NCBI GenBank assembly: GCA_004298465.1
Contig: SCRT01000007.1
Coordinates: 124,001 to 188,000, forward strand
Length of the DNA: 64,000 nt
Source: Nevskiaceae bacterium
GTDB taxonomy: Bacteria > Pseudomonadota > Gammaproteobacteria > Nevskiales > Nevskiaceae
Reading direction: 5' to 3'
Of the stretch, positions 36,439 through 45,150 are shown one piece after another; the first letter of the stretch is position 1; every line of letters begins with the position of its first letter. Made by a program: the position numbers and the translations under genes. The notes beneath the pieces were generated by a model. The model had not been told where the DNA came from, made no database searches, and saw only the letters and a list, made by a program, of their open reading frames with translations.

Positions 36439-38067
36439 GTGAACCGACGCGAAACCGCGCGTGTACACCACTCAGTCGGCGACACCTCTCTTGAGACGGC
36501 AGAAATCCTCATCATCGGCAGCGGCGCCGCCGGTCTGTCCTGCGCCGTTCGCCTCGCGGAAGCCGGTCATGCCTGCACCGTGGTGTGCAAGACCCAGCTC
36601 GCCAGCGGCAGCAGCCTGTGGGCCCAGGGCGGCATTTCCGCCGTGCTCGGCCCCGACGATACCCAGGAAGCACACGTCCAGGACACGCTGATTGCCGGTG
36701 CCGGGCTGTGCGACGAAGCCGCCGTGCGCTACACGGTAGAACACGGCGCCGAAGTCGTGCACTGGCTGCTGGACCGCGGTGTCGCCTTCACGCACGACGA
36801 GAACGACCCCAGCGGCACCCGCCTGCACCTGACGCGGGAAGGCGGCCACAGCCACCGCCGCGTAGCACATGCGGCGGACGCCACCGGACGCGCGGTGGAA
36901 ACCACGCTGGCAGACCTGGCGATAGCCAACCCGCTCATCCACGTCTGCGAACACACCATGGCGGTGGACCTGATCGTGGACAAGGCCGCGCAGCGCGTAC
37001 TCGGCGCTTACCTGCTGGACGTGAAGACCGGCACCATCCGCACCGTCACGGCGCGCGCCATCGTGCTCGCCACCGGCGGGGCCAACCAAGCTTATCTGTA
37101 CCTTTCGAATCCGGACGGCGGTTCTTCCGGCGACGGCATCGCGATGGCGTGGCGCGCCGGCTGCCGCGTGTCGAACATGGAATTCATGCAGTTCCACCCC
37201 ACCGGGCTGTATCACCCGGGTTCCGGCTCCTTCCTGATTTCCGAAGCGCTGCGCGGTGAAGGTGCAAAGCTCACGCTGCCCGACGGCTCGCGCTTCATGG
37301 ACCGCTTCGACCCGCGCGCCGAGCTCGCACCGCGCGACATCGTGGCACGCGCCATCGACCACGAGATGAAGCGCCTCGGTATCCGCCACGTATGGCTCGA
37401 TATCCGCCACCGCGGGCCGGAGTTCATCCACGCCCACTTTCCGTCAATCCAGGCGCATTGCCTGGAACTCGGTATCGACATCACGCAGCAGCCGATTCCG
37501 GTCGTGCCGATTGCGCACTTCACCTGCGGTGGCGTCACCACTGACCTGGATGCCCGCACCGACCTTGCGGGCCTCTACGCCATCGGCGAAGTGGCGTGCA
37601 CCGGCCTGCACGGGGCAAATCGCATGGCCAGCAATTCGCTGCTGGAATGCTTGGTATTCGCGCGCGCCGCGACCAACGACCTGCTGGCGCACTGGGACGC
37701 TCTCCCTACCACGCGAACATTGCCGGAATGGGATGCCTCGCGGGTATCGGACTCCGACGAGGACGTCGTGATCAGCCACAACTGGCTGGAACTGCGCACG
37801 TTCATGTGGGACTACGTCGGCATCGTCCGCACCACGAAGCGACTGCTGCGTGCCCAGCACCGCGTACACCTGCTGCAGCGCGAGATCGCCGAGTTCTACC
37901 GCAATCATCACGTCACCGCCGACCTGCTGGAACTGCGCAACCTGGTGACGGTGGCCGACCTCATCGTGCGCTCCGCACTCGGCCGCCACGAAAGCCGGGG
38001 CCTGCACTACACGCTCGACTATCTGCAGACCGACGCCGTTGCCACGCCCACGGTGCTCACGCCCTGA
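36439..38067 (+). CDS. nadB: L-aspartate oxidase
   Basis: A 542-residue FAD flavoprotein that oxidises L-aspartate to iminoaspartate, the first step of de novo NAD synthesis. FAD binding uses ILIIGSGAAGLSCAVRLAEAG near residue 24. Active-site blocks are SSLWAQGGISAVL, REGGHSHRRVAHAADATGR, QFHPTGLYHPG and HFTCGGVTTDLDARTDLAGLY, and the C-terminal helical domain is in place. The ORF has no ATG before the Rossmann fold, so I chose the GTG at 36439 (NRRETARV). The NadA partner is encoded 2 kb downstream on the other strand. Confidence 0.94.
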   Translation: MNRRETARVHHSVGDTSLETAEILIIGSGAAGLSCAVRLAEAGHACTVVCKTQLASGSSLWAQGGISAVLGPDDTQEAHVQDTLIAGAGLCDEAAVRYTVEHGAEVVHWLLDRGVAFTHDENDPSGTRLHLTREGGHSHRRVAHAADATGRAVETTLADLAIANPLIHVCEHTMAVDLIVDKAAQRVLGAYLLDVKTGTIRTVTARAIVLATGGANQAYLYLSNPDGGSSGDGIAMAWRAGCRVSNMEFMQFHPTGLYHPGSGSFLISEALRGEGAKLTLPDGSRFMDRFDPRAELAPRDIVARAIDHEMKRLGIRHVWLDIRHRGPEFIHAHFPSIQAHCLELGIDITQQPIPVVPIAHFTCGGVTTDLDARTDLAGLYAIGEVACTGLHGANRMASNSLLECLVFARAATNDLLAHWDALPTTRTLPEWDASRVSDSDEDVVISHNWLELRTFMWDYVGIVRTTKRLLRAQHRVHLLQREIAEFYRNHHVTADLLELRNLVTVADLIVRSALGRHESRGLHYTLDYLQTDAVATPTVLTP

Positions 38068-38107
38068 AAGCAAAGTCGGCTCCGCCGACGCCTGCCCCAC
38101 CCTGCCC

Positions 38108-39019
38108 ATGAGCCGCACGCCACTCAACCGCACAGCCTTGGCCGGGATCGCGATCCTGACACTGGTCTGGAGCCTGAACTGGGTAGTCAGCAAGACCGCC
38201 CTGCACGGCAGCGGCCCGTTCACGTTCAGCGCGCTGCGCTTCATCGTCGGCACGGCCGGGCTGTTCATCCTGCTCGCGGTGCTGCGCAAGCCGCTGAAGC
38301 CGACACCGTGGATTCCCACGCTGCTCATCGGCCTGACACAGACGGCGGGCTTCCAGACTTTCGCGCAGTGGTCGCTGGTCTCCGGCGGCGCCGGTAAGAT
38401 GGCGGTGCTCGCCTACAGCATGCCGTTCTGGATGATCCCTCTGGCGTGGTGGGTGCTGCGGGAAAAACCCGGCGCCTGGCGCTGGCTGTGCATCAGCGTC
38501 GCCCTGCTCGGCTTCATTGCCGTGGTGGAGCCGTGGCAGCCGCTCGGCGCGGCACACAGCATTGCCATGGCGCTGTTCGCAGGGCTTCTGTGGGCCTTGT
38601 CCGCGGTGCTGACGAAGCGCGCATTCGAACGCTACCCGAACATGACGCCGCTCAGCCTTACCGCGTGGCAGATGGTGGTGGGCACGGTGGCGCTCGTCGT
38701 CATCGCCCTCGCTGTGCCGGAACGCAGCATCCATTGGACAGCCGCCTACGTCGGCGCCCTGCTCTACGCGGGTCTGCTCGCCTCCAGCATCGCATGGACT
38801 GCCTGGGCGGTGATCGTGCGTCTCGTGCCAGCCAGCGTCGCGGGCCTGACGAGCCTGACGGTACCGGTCGGTGGCGTGCTGTGGGCATGGGCGCTGCTGG
38901 GTGAGGCACCCTCGCCCGCTGAATGGATCGGTATCGCGCTGATCACAACGGCGCTGATTGCGCTCAATTTCCCGCCCGGCAAGCGGCAGAAGTCAGCACC
39001 ACCGGCGAGCCGAGACTGA
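38108..39019 (+). CDS. EamA/DMT-family transporter
   Basis: A 303-residue inner-membrane protein with ten predicted helices in two EamA repeats. The first begins IAILTLVWSLNWVVSKTAL and the second begins AMALFAGLLWALSAVLTKRAF. The end of repeat 2 has SLTVPVGGVLWAWALLGEAPS. Members export amino acids, nucleobases or other metabolites; substrate unknown. It lies 40 bases after nadB on the same strand, so co-transcription is possible, and it converges on the cysteine desulfurase gene. Confidence 0.87.
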   Translation: MSRTPLNRTALAGIAILTLVWSLNWVVSKTALHGSGPFTFSALRFIVGTAGLFILLAVLRKPLKPTPWIPTLLIGLTQTAGFQTFAQWSLVSGGAGKMAVLAYSMPFWMIPLAWWVLREKPGAWRWLCISVALLGFIAVVEPWQPLGAAHSIAMALFAGLLWALSAVLTKRAFERYPNMTPLSLTAWQMVVGTVALVVIALAVPERSIHWTAAYVGALLYAGLLASSIAWTAWAVIVRLVPASVAGLTSLTVPVGGVLWAWALLGEAPSPAEWIGIALITTALIALNFPPGKRQKSAPPASRD

Positions 39020-39030
39020 CGGAGCCGGGA

Positions 39031-40167
39031 TCAGCTACGCAGCCGCGTCACGATGTCCGCAAAACGTGCCACAGCGCCCTCGACTTCCGCCATGGTGTTG
39101 AAACGCCCGAGCGAAAAGCGCAGCGACGCCCGCGCCTGCAAAGGTGTGCGCCCCATCGCGATCAGGACATGCGAAGGTTCCACCGACGCCGCATTGCAGG
39201 CTGAACCGCTGGACACCGCCATGGCGCTGCTCACGGCCCGCAGCAGCAATTCACCAGAAACACCGTCCACTGTGATGTTGAGATGGCCCGGCAGCACCAG
39301 ATCCGTGCCGTTGCGCTGCACGCCGCCAACCGCCGCAACCCCCGCCCACAGACGGTCGCGCAGCGCAACCAGGCGTTCATTCTCCGCGTTGTGTTCTTGC
39401 GCCATCAATTCGCACGCGGCGCCGAAGCCGACGATCTCATGGCTCGCCAGCGTGCCGGAGCGCAGGCCGTGCTCGTGCCCGCCGCCGTGCATCTGCGCCA
39501 CCAGACGCGGCCCACCGCGGCGCCGCACGTACAGCGCGCCGATGCCTTTCGGCCCGTAGATCTTGTGCGCCGTGAAGGACAGCAGGTCTACCGGCACGGA
39601 TCTCACGTCCAGCGCCAGTTTGCCGAAGGATTGCGCAGCATCGCTGTGGAACACCACGCCGCGCGCATGGCACAGCGCTGCGATAGCGGCAACGTCGTTG
39701 ATGGCGCCGGTTTCGTTGTTCGCGTGCATGACCGACACCAAACCGGTATCCGGGCGCAGCGCTGCGGCAATTCCCTCAACGTCCACGTGGCCGTCCGCTG
39801 CCGGCAGCACGCGCGTGACGGGATGGCCAGCGGCTTCGAGCACTGCGGCCGGGTCAAGCACCGCCCGATGTTCGATGGCCGTGGTGACGATGTGCATGCC
39901 CGGATGCCCGGCGGCAACACCCTTCAGCGCCAGGTTGTCGGATTCCGTCGCCCCGCTCGTGAAAATGATTTCGCGCGGCTCGGCGTGCAGCAGCTCCGCA
40001 ATCGCCTCGCGCGACGCCCCCACCGCCATGCTCGCAGCTACGCCGTAGGAATGCGTGCTGGCAGGATTTCCGAAAGCGCCGTCCGGCCCCATCAGCGGCA
40101 GCATCGCCTCGATCACGCGCGGGTCGACGGGCGTGGTCGCGGCGCAATCAAAATACGGGATTTTCAT
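39031..40167 (-). CDS. Cysteine desulfurase, NifS/IscS-like
   Basis: A 378-residue class V aminotransferase-fold PLP enzyme. Landmarks are FDCAATTPVDPRVIEAM, IIFTSGATESDNLAL, IEHRAVLDP and HANNETGAIND. The PLP lysine is in SFTAHKIYGPKGIGALY and the mobile-loop catalytic Cys in SSGSACNAASVEPSHVL. It makes cysteine persulfide for iron-sulfur cluster assembly. It is not next to iscU. It lies 30 bases downstream of nadA on the same strand, so it may supply the NadA [4Fe-4S] cluster, as the nifS-type gene of the Bacillus nad locus does. Confidence 0.91.
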   Translation of the reverse strand: MKIPYFDCAATTPVDPRVIEAMLPLMGPDGAFGNPASTHSYGVAASMAVGASREAIAELLHAEPREIIFTSGATESDNLALKGVAAGHPGMHIVTTAIEHRAVLDPAAVLEAAGHPVTRVLPAADGHVDVEGIAAALRPDTGLVSVMHANNETGAINDVAAIAALCHARGVVFHSDAAQSFGKLALDVRSVPVDLLSFTAHKIYGPKGIGALYVRRRGGPRLVAQMHGGGHEHGLRSGTLASHEIVGFGAACELMAQEHNAENERLVALRDRLWAGVAAVGGVQRNGTDLVLPGHLNITVDGVSGELLLRAVSSAMAVSSGSACNAASVEPSHVLIAMGRTPLQARASLRFSLGRFNTMAEVEGAVARFADIVTRLRS

Positions 40168-40197
40168 CCTTGTCCCGAGGCAGCAGATCGCGCCCGG

Positions 40198-41283
40198 CTA
40201 CTGGCCGGGGTGGAAATTCACCATACGCGTCAACGGCACCATGGCACGGCGGCCAACTTCCGGATCGACGAGGATCTCGTTGCCAAGCGCGTCTTCGGCG
40301 CGCAGTACATCGCGCAGGTTTGCCAGCCCGTTCATCGCCATCCACGGACAATGCGCGCAACTGACGCAGGCCGCGCCGTTGCCGGCGGATGGCGCTTCGA
40401 TGAAGGCCTTGCCGGGTGCTGCCAGCTGCATCTTGTAGAACAGGCCCTTGTCGGTCGCCACGATGAACGTCGGGTTCGGAAGCGACTGCGCGACCGCCAA
40501 CAGCTGCGACGTGGAACCGACGACATCCGCCACTTCGACAACGGAAGCGGGCGACTCGGGGTGCACGAGCACGGCGGCGTCCGGGTAGACTTTCTTCAGG
40601 TCGAGGATACCTTGTGCCTTGAACTCCTCGTGCACGACGCAGGCTCCATCCCACATCACGATGTCGGCACCGGTCTTGTTCTGCACGTAGCTGCCGAGGT
40701 GCTTGTCCGGCGCCCAGAGGATCTTTTCGCCCTTGCGGTCGAGATATTCGACGAGATCCACCGCGATGCTGGACGTCACCACCCAGTCGGCACGCGCCTT
40801 CACCGCCGCGGAGGTGTTCGCATAGACGACAACCGTGCGGTCCGGGTAACGGTCGCAGAACGGGCCAAATTCCTCGATCGGGCAGCCGACATCCAGCGAA
40901 CAGGTCGCGTCCAGTGTCGGCATGATGACACGCTTTTCCGGGCTCAGGATCTTCGCCGTTTCGCCCATGAAGCGCACACCGGCAACCACCAACGTGTGCG
41001 CCGGGTGGTCCTTGCCGAAACGCGCCATCTTCAGCGAGTCGGCCACGCAGCCACCGGTTTCATCCGCCAGCGACTGCAATTCATGGTCGGTGTAGTAGTG
41101 CGCCACGAGCACTGCATCGCGGGCCTTGAGCAAGACCTTGCATTCCTCGCGGCATTCGCGCTTTTCCGCGTCCGTCATCTTCTGCGGTATGCGTGCCCGC
41201 ACCATGTGATACCGCACCCGTTCGTCCGCCAGTGCCGAACCTTCCACGACTGCCTCACGATCTAGTTCATCACGGGCAATCAC
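40198..41283 (-). CDS. nadA: Quinolinate synthase
   Basis: A 361-residue [4Fe-4S] enzyme that condenses iminoaspartate and dihydroxyacetone phosphate to quinolinate. Family blocks include [20 protein letters not shown] and [18 protein letters not shown]. The three cluster cysteines are in [21 protein letters not shown] and [13 protein letters not shown]. The frame opens with GTG at 41283; an ATG at 41205 ([10 protein letters not shown]) would give 335 residues. It is followed by the cysteine desulfurase gene, and nadB is nearby. No nadC is seen in the window. Confidence 0.94.
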   Translation of the reverse strand: MIARDELDREAVVEGSALADERVRYHMVRARIPQKMTDAEKRECREECKVLLKARDAVLVAHYYTDHELQSLADETGGCVADSLKMARFGKDHPAHTLVVAGVRFMGETAKILSPEKRVIMPTLDATCSLDVGCPIEEFGPFCDRYPDRTVVVYANTSAAVKARADWVVTSSIAVDLVEYLDRKGEKILWAPDKHLGSYVQNKTGADIVMWDGACVVHEEFKAQGILDLKKVYPDAAVLVHPESPASVVEVADVVGSTSQLLAVAQSLPNPTFIVATDKGLFYKMQLAAPGKAFIEAPSAGNGAACVSCAHCPWMAMNGLANLRDVLRAEDALGNEILVDPEVGRRAMVPLTRMVNFHPGQ

Positions 41284-41399
41284 GGTACACGATCACTCGC
41301 CGCCATGCCGTATCTGCCGTCAAGGGAAGGCAGGTCGCGCGAGGACGGAGCGCAGGAACCGCAGTGTACGTGGGGGTACCTGAGGATTCCGAGCACGAC

Positions 41400-41413
41400 C
41401 CTCGCGCGCGAGG
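41400..41413. promoter_or_regulatory. Perfect 14-base palindrome upstream of nadA
   Basis: CCTCGCGCGCGAGG is a perfect inverted repeat 117 bases upstream of the nadA start, in the 181-base region between nadA and ogt. It could be an operator or the hairpin of a weak terminator. High GC makes chance palindromes likely. Confidence 0.3.
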
Positions 41414-41464
41414 TCGAGCGCAGCAGGTTATTCGGGGTTTCCCGAGCTGGCTTGCGCAGCCACT

Positions 41465-41947
41465 TCAAGCCACCGCAATCCCTTCATGCTCCAGCAGCCA
41501 GCGCTTGCGCGGCAGACCGCCGCCATAACCGGTCAGCGCACCGTTGGCGCCGATCACGCGATGACACGGCACGATGATGGAAATCGGGTTGCGGCCGTTC
41601 GCCAATCCCACGGCGCGCGACGCTTTCGGATTTCCGATACGTCGTGCCAATTCCCCGTAATTGATCGTCTGACCATAGGGAATGTTGCACAGCTCGCGCC
41701 ACACGCGCTTCTGGAAATCCGTGCCCGCTGCCGCCAGCGGTAGCTCAAACACACGCAAGGTACCGGCAAAGTAGGCTTTTAGCTGGCGCTTGACCTCCAC
41801 GAAAGGGCCGGCATCCCGCTGCAGCGACTGGCCTGCAGTGGCCCGATCGAAGTGTTCGTCGCCCATGTACAGGCCGCACAGGTGCGAACCATCCGACACC
41901 AAGCGCAGCGCACCGATCGGCGTATCGAGCGTGTCACTGTAGAACAT
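41465..41947 (-). CDS. ogt: Methylated-DNA-[protein]-cysteine S-methyltransferase
   Basis: A 160-residue O6-alkylguanine repair protein. The acceptor Cys is in IIVPCHRVIGANGALTGYGGGL. The recognition helix reads GELARRIGNPKASRAVGLANGRNP, with the Arg finger. The N-terminus MFYSDTLDTPIGALRLV is typical of Ogt. The start has GGAGGA upstream, and longer in-frame starts lack one. It takes the alkyl group irreversibly. It is likely expressed separately from nadA. Confidence 0.94.
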   Translation of the reverse strand: MFYSDTLDTPIGALRLVSDGSHLCGLYMGDEHFDRATAGQSLQRDAGPFVEVKRQLKAYFAGTLRVFELPLAAAGTDFQKRVWRELCNIPYGQTINYGELARRIGNPKASRAVGLANGRNPISIIVPCHRVIGANGALTGYGGGLPRKRWLLEHEGIAVA

Positions 41948-42054
41948 CCGAAATCCTCCATTGAACCATGCCATGGCCGGGCGGCCATCGCCCGTCAAGA
42001 GGGAATCGCGCCGTGTCCACTAGAATGGCGCGATCCTTCACCATGCTGTGCACC

Positions 42055-42555
42055 ATGAACCATGCTGAGTCTAGCGGCAACGATGCCCTAGTGCTGCCAT
42101 CGGAGCAGTACGAGCTGATCGTCGCCCCGGTGCTGCAAGTGGCGGCAAAGTCCGCGGCCACGCGCGGCGACCCGGAGCTGTACAACGACATGGCGTCCAT
42201 GCTCGCATTGATGGCGCAGGTACAGGCCCTTGCCAAGCACTACCTCGAAGATCACCCCGACACGCCAGCGGAACTGACCCGCGCCATCGAGGCGGCACCA
42301 ACCAGCGTCTGCACGATGGCGCTGCAGCGCGGCGAGCTTTCGCCCGCCCAGCTTGCAGACTGCATCTGGTCGCTGCAAGCCGCGGCAAAACAACTTCGCA
42401 CTGCGAAAGTGCTCGGGCCGGAAATCGCTGCAATGGCGAAAATCTGGAAGCTGCTGCGCAGTGGAGATCGCCCTGCTGCGCTGTCCGCTCTGCTCAGCTC
42501 GACAAAAGACATCGTCAACGCCATCGACGGTTGGGAACAACGGCGGGCGGAATAG
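42055..42555 (+). CDS. Hypothetical helical protein
   Basis: A protein of about 166 residues with no signal peptide, almost entirely predicted helix (for example LVLPSEQYELIVAPVLQVAA and LALMAQVQALAKHYLEDHP). It has two Cys. I do not recognise it. Several ATGs (42028, 42043, 42055) are in frame and none has a clear ribosome site, so the start is uncertain. It is divergent from ogt. The codon use and acidic composition look like a real gene; the opposite strand has only fragmented frames. Confidence 0.5.
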   Translation: MNHAESSGNDALVLPSEQYELIVAPVLQVAAKSAATRGDPELYNDMASMLALMAQVQALAKHYLEDHPDTPAELTRAIEAAPTSVCTMALQRGELSPAQLADCIWSLQAAAKQLRTAKVLGPEIAAMAKIWKLLRSGDRPAALSALLSSTKDIVNAIDGWEQRRAE

Positions 42556-42657
42556 CCATGCACAGGCATGCTCCTACGGGATGAGGCGCTGTTCGTAGGG
42601 GCCGGCCGGCGACCGTTTTACACGATATCGGTCGCGTGCGGGGGATTGTGGCTACCT

Positions 42658-43590
42658 TCAGCCGCCCGCGGCGCCCCGCCACAAGTGCATGACGGCGTAG
42701 GCACGCCACGGCCGCCAGTTCTGCGCCGCGGCTTCGGCCTGCCGCGCCGTCTTCACGCCTAGGCCATGCAGTACGCCGAGATCACTGGCGGGAAACGCAT
42801 CCGCATCGCGCAGCCCGCGCATGGCGAGATACTCCACTGTCCACGGGCCAATACCGGGCATCGCCAGCAGCCGTTCACGCATCTGCCGTATATCGGCCGT
42901 CCGGTTCAGCGTCACATCACCCGCAGCCATTGCCGTGGCCAATGCCTTGATGGTTTGCGCACGGCGGTGCGGCAAGCCGAGTTCGGCTATGGACTCCACT
43001 GGCTCTGCGGCGACACGGTCAACTCGCGGCGGTGTGCGGGTGATGCCGTTGAAAGGAGTTTCGACCACCGTGCCAAAACGCTCCACGAAACGCGCATAAA
43101 GCGTGGTGGCGCCGCGCACGCTGACCTGCTGGCCCAGCACCGTGCGCAGCGCGAGTTCGAATCCGTCGCAGGCACCCGGCACGCGCAGGCCCGGACAGGC
43201 CCCGACGGCAGCGGACAAGTGCGGATCGGCACCCAGCGCGGCATCGATCGAGGCGGTATCCGCCGCCACATCGAGCCACTCGCCCACGCGCTGCGATAAT
43301 TCTTCATGCACCGGCTCCAGTGCCGCGTCGTAATAGAGCTGAATCATGCCGCGAGACGGCACCTGCCGCACAGCGCACCAGCCGGCACGACCTGCCATCG
43401 CCAGCGTCCGCACATACCAGCCACCGCGCAGGCCTTCCACTTGCGGCGCCCCCCGCAGCTGCAGGAAATCCACGAGCGCCGCCCACGCGAAGGGCGGGCG
43501 GCAGTCCAGTTCCGTACACCGGGCCGCGCCGGGAAGTACAAATTCCCCATTCGCAAGGGCTCTGTCGTGCTCAGCGTCGGTTCTTGCCAC
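42658..43590 (-). CDS. DNA-3-methyladenine glycosylase II (AlkA-like)
   Basis: A 310-residue HhH-GPD glycosylase. The N-terminal AlkA domain shows RPPFAWAALVDFLQLRGAPQVE. The catalytic domain has CDGFELALRTVLGQQVSVRGA. The helix-hairpin-helix LLAMPGIGPWTVEYLAMRGL is followed by the Asp segment DADAFPASDLGV with the catalytic Asp. It removes alkylated bases. The start is probably the GTG at 43590, five bases after the ygfX stop; an ATG further upstream would overlap ygfX. Having ogt close by puts two alkylation-repair genes within 2 kb. Confidence 0.88.
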   Translation of the reverse strand: MARTDAEHDRALANGEFVLPGAARCTELDCRPPFAWAALVDFLQLRGAPQVEGLRGGWYVRTLAMAGRAGWCAVRQVPSRGMIQLYYDAALEPVHEELSQRVGEWLDVAADTASIDAALGADPHLSAAVGACPGLRVPGACDGFELALRTVLGQQVSVRGATTLYARFVERFGTVVETPFNGITRTPPRVDRVAAEPVESIAELGLPHRRAQTIKALATAMAAGDVTLNRTADIRQMRERLLAMPGIGPWTVEYLAMRGLRDADAFPASDLGVLHGLGVKTARQAEAAAQNWRPWRAYAVMHLWRGAAGG

Positions 43591-43594
43591 GAAG

Positions 43595-44050
43595 TTATCC
43601 GGCCCCGCGCTGGCGCAGCACGAAGGCACGCAGTTTGCGCAAGGCTTCCTCGCCGGCCTCATCGCCGAACAGCACGCGGCTTCGAAGCTTGCCGTTTGCA
43701 AGGCGGAACGTCAGCACCATCACCTGCCCGGCCACGACGCTGCGCGGGGCAAGGCGCGCGTGGGCCTGTGCGCCAGCGGCGTTTTCCAGCAGCCAGTCGC
43801 CGTCTTCGTGGGCGACAAGGCGGGTGAGCGCACGCGGGCCGAAACCGAGGGCTGGATGACGGCGCACGTACCACCAGGACAGGGCCACGCACGCGGCCAA
43901 CAACAGGGGTTCCCAGATCGCCGTGCCGTGATAGAACAGCGGCACGGCCGCCAGCGGCGCCACATGCAGCGGCAACAGCCAGTGCAATGCGCGGTAGCCG
44001 GGTTGCGGCGTGACTTCAGCCGCGACCGCGGAGCCGTTCAACGAGGGCAT
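43595..44050 (-). CDS. ygfX: YgfX-like membrane protein
   Basis: A 151-residue protein with two adjacent membrane segments (LHWLLPLHVAPLAAVPLFY and IWEPLLLAACVALSWWYV), a short basic linker (RRHPALGFGP) and a C-terminal soluble beta part ending VLFGDEAGEEALRKLRAFVL. The WLLENAAGAQAHARL segment and the position right after sdhE fit YgfX (CptA), described in E. coli as an inner-membrane partner of SdhE. The start ATG lies inside the 3' end of sdhE, with a 35-base overlap. Confidence 0.72.
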   Translation of the reverse strand: MPSLNGSAVAAEVTPQPGYRALHWLLPLHVAPLAAVPLFYHGTAIWEPLLLAACVALSWWYVRRHPALGFGPRALTRLVAHEDGDWLLENAAGAQAHARLAPRSVVAGQVMVLTFRLANGKLRSRVLFGDEAGEEALRKLRAFVLRQRGAG

Positions 44051-44288
44051 TGAAACGTGGATCTTCCACCGGTCCTGCGCCACTCAGCCAGTGCCACAGC
44101 GTGGGGTCGTCCACTTCCAGCAACTGCTTGAAGGTTTCACGTTCCACTGCAGGCGCCTGCGCATAGCGGGAACCGAGATAGCGCTCCAGGAGCACGTCCA
44201 GTTCCTTCATGCCGCGGCGGCAATGCCAGCGCACGCGACGATCCTCGATCGTCGCGTCGCGGGATGCGCCGCTGGCCTCGGTCGTCAT
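44016..44288 (-). CDS. sdhE: FAD assembly factor SdhE
   Basis: A 90-residue YgfY/SdhE protein with the conserved WHCRRGMKELDVLLERYL, which contains the RGxxE motif required for flavinylation. A C-terminal helix bundle (FKQLLEVDDPTLWHWLSG) follows. It helps attach FAD covalently to SdhA, encoded 0.9 kb upstream. It starts 13 bases after sdhB and forms one operon with it. Confidence 0.93.
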   Translation of the reverse strand: MTTEASGASRDATIEDRRVRWHCRRGMKELDVLLERYLGSRYAQAPAVERETFKQLLEVDDPTLWHWLSGAGPVEDPRFNALVERLRGRG

Positions 44289-44301
44289 CGAACGAATCCG
44301 A

Positions 44302-45087
44302 TCAGTTGCGCCGCTCCACCAGCATCTTCTTCGTCTCGGCGATGGCACGCGCCGGGTTCAGCCCCTTCGGGCAGGTGCGCGAGCAGTTCAGGATGGTGTG
44401 GCAGCGGTAGAGCTTGAAGGGGTCTTCCAGCATGTCCAGGCGCTCGCCCGTCGCCTCGTCGCGGGAATCCACCAGCCAGCGATAGGCGGCCATGAGGATG
44501 GCGGGGCCAAGGTAGCGGTCACCATTCCACCAGTAGCTCGGGCAAGCCGTCGAACAGCACGCACACAGGATGCATTCGTAGAGGCCGTCAAGCTTCGCTC
44601 GGTCTTCTGGCGTCTGCAGGCGTTCGCGTGTCGGCGCCGGCGTCGTGGTCTTGAGCCACGGCTCGATGGAGGCGTACTGGGCGTAGAAATGCGTCAGGTC
44701 CGGGACGAGATCCTTCACCACCGGCATGTGCGGCAGCGGGTAGATGTTGACGTCGCCCTTGATGTCCTTGATATGCGTGAGGCAGGCCAGATGGTTGCCG
44801 CCGTCGATGTTCATGGCGCAGGACCCACAGATGCCTTCGCGGCAGGAACGACGGAACGTCACCGTGGCGTCGGTCTCGCTCTTGATCTTGATGAGCGCGT
44901 CCAGCACCATCGGGCCGCACTTGTCGAGGTCGACTTCGAAGGTGTCGACGTGCGGATTTGCCCCGGCATCCGGGTCGTAGCGATAGATCTTGAACTTCCT
45001 GATGTTCTTCGCGCCCGCTTCGGCCTTGTGGACCTTGCCGGCGGCCTTGTCGATCCGGGAATTGCGGGGCAGTGTCAATTGCGCCAT
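44302..45087 (-). CDS. sdhB: Succinate dehydrogenase iron-sulfur subunit
   Basis: A 261-residue subunit with three cluster sites. The [2Fe-2S] site is [15 protein letters not shown], the [4Fe-4S] site is [17 protein letters not shown], and the [3Fe-4S] site is [17 protein letters not shown]. It passes electrons from SdhA to the quinone site. An N-terminal extension ([20 protein letters not shown]) precedes the usual start of the ferredoxin fold. It is the last structural gene of sdhCDAB, separated from sdhA by 63 bases. Confidence 0.96.
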   Translation of the reverse strand: MAQLTLPRNSRIDKAAGKVHKAEAGAKNIRKFKIYRYDPDAGANPHVDTFEVDLDKCGPMVLDALIKIKSETDATVTFRRSCREGICGSCAMNIDGGNHLACLTHIKDIKGDVNIYPLPHMPVVKDLVPDLTHFYAQYASIEPWLKTTTPAPTRERLQTPEDRAKLDGLYECILCACCSTACPSYWWNGDRYLGPAILMAAYRWLVDSRDEATGERLDMLEDPFKLYRCHTILNCSRTCPKGLNPARAIAETKKMLVERRN

Positions 45088-45150
45088 GGCTTCACTCCAT
45101 TAAAGCGGGCGCGCACGGCATGCAGCCATTCCGCGCGCGCAGATTTGAAA

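Noticed and set aside
39283..41265. A 660-residue open frame on the + strand opposite the desulfurase and nadA genes
   Set aside because: It spans two well-supported genes and the gap between them and shows the same Arg/His/Gln-rich shadow composition.
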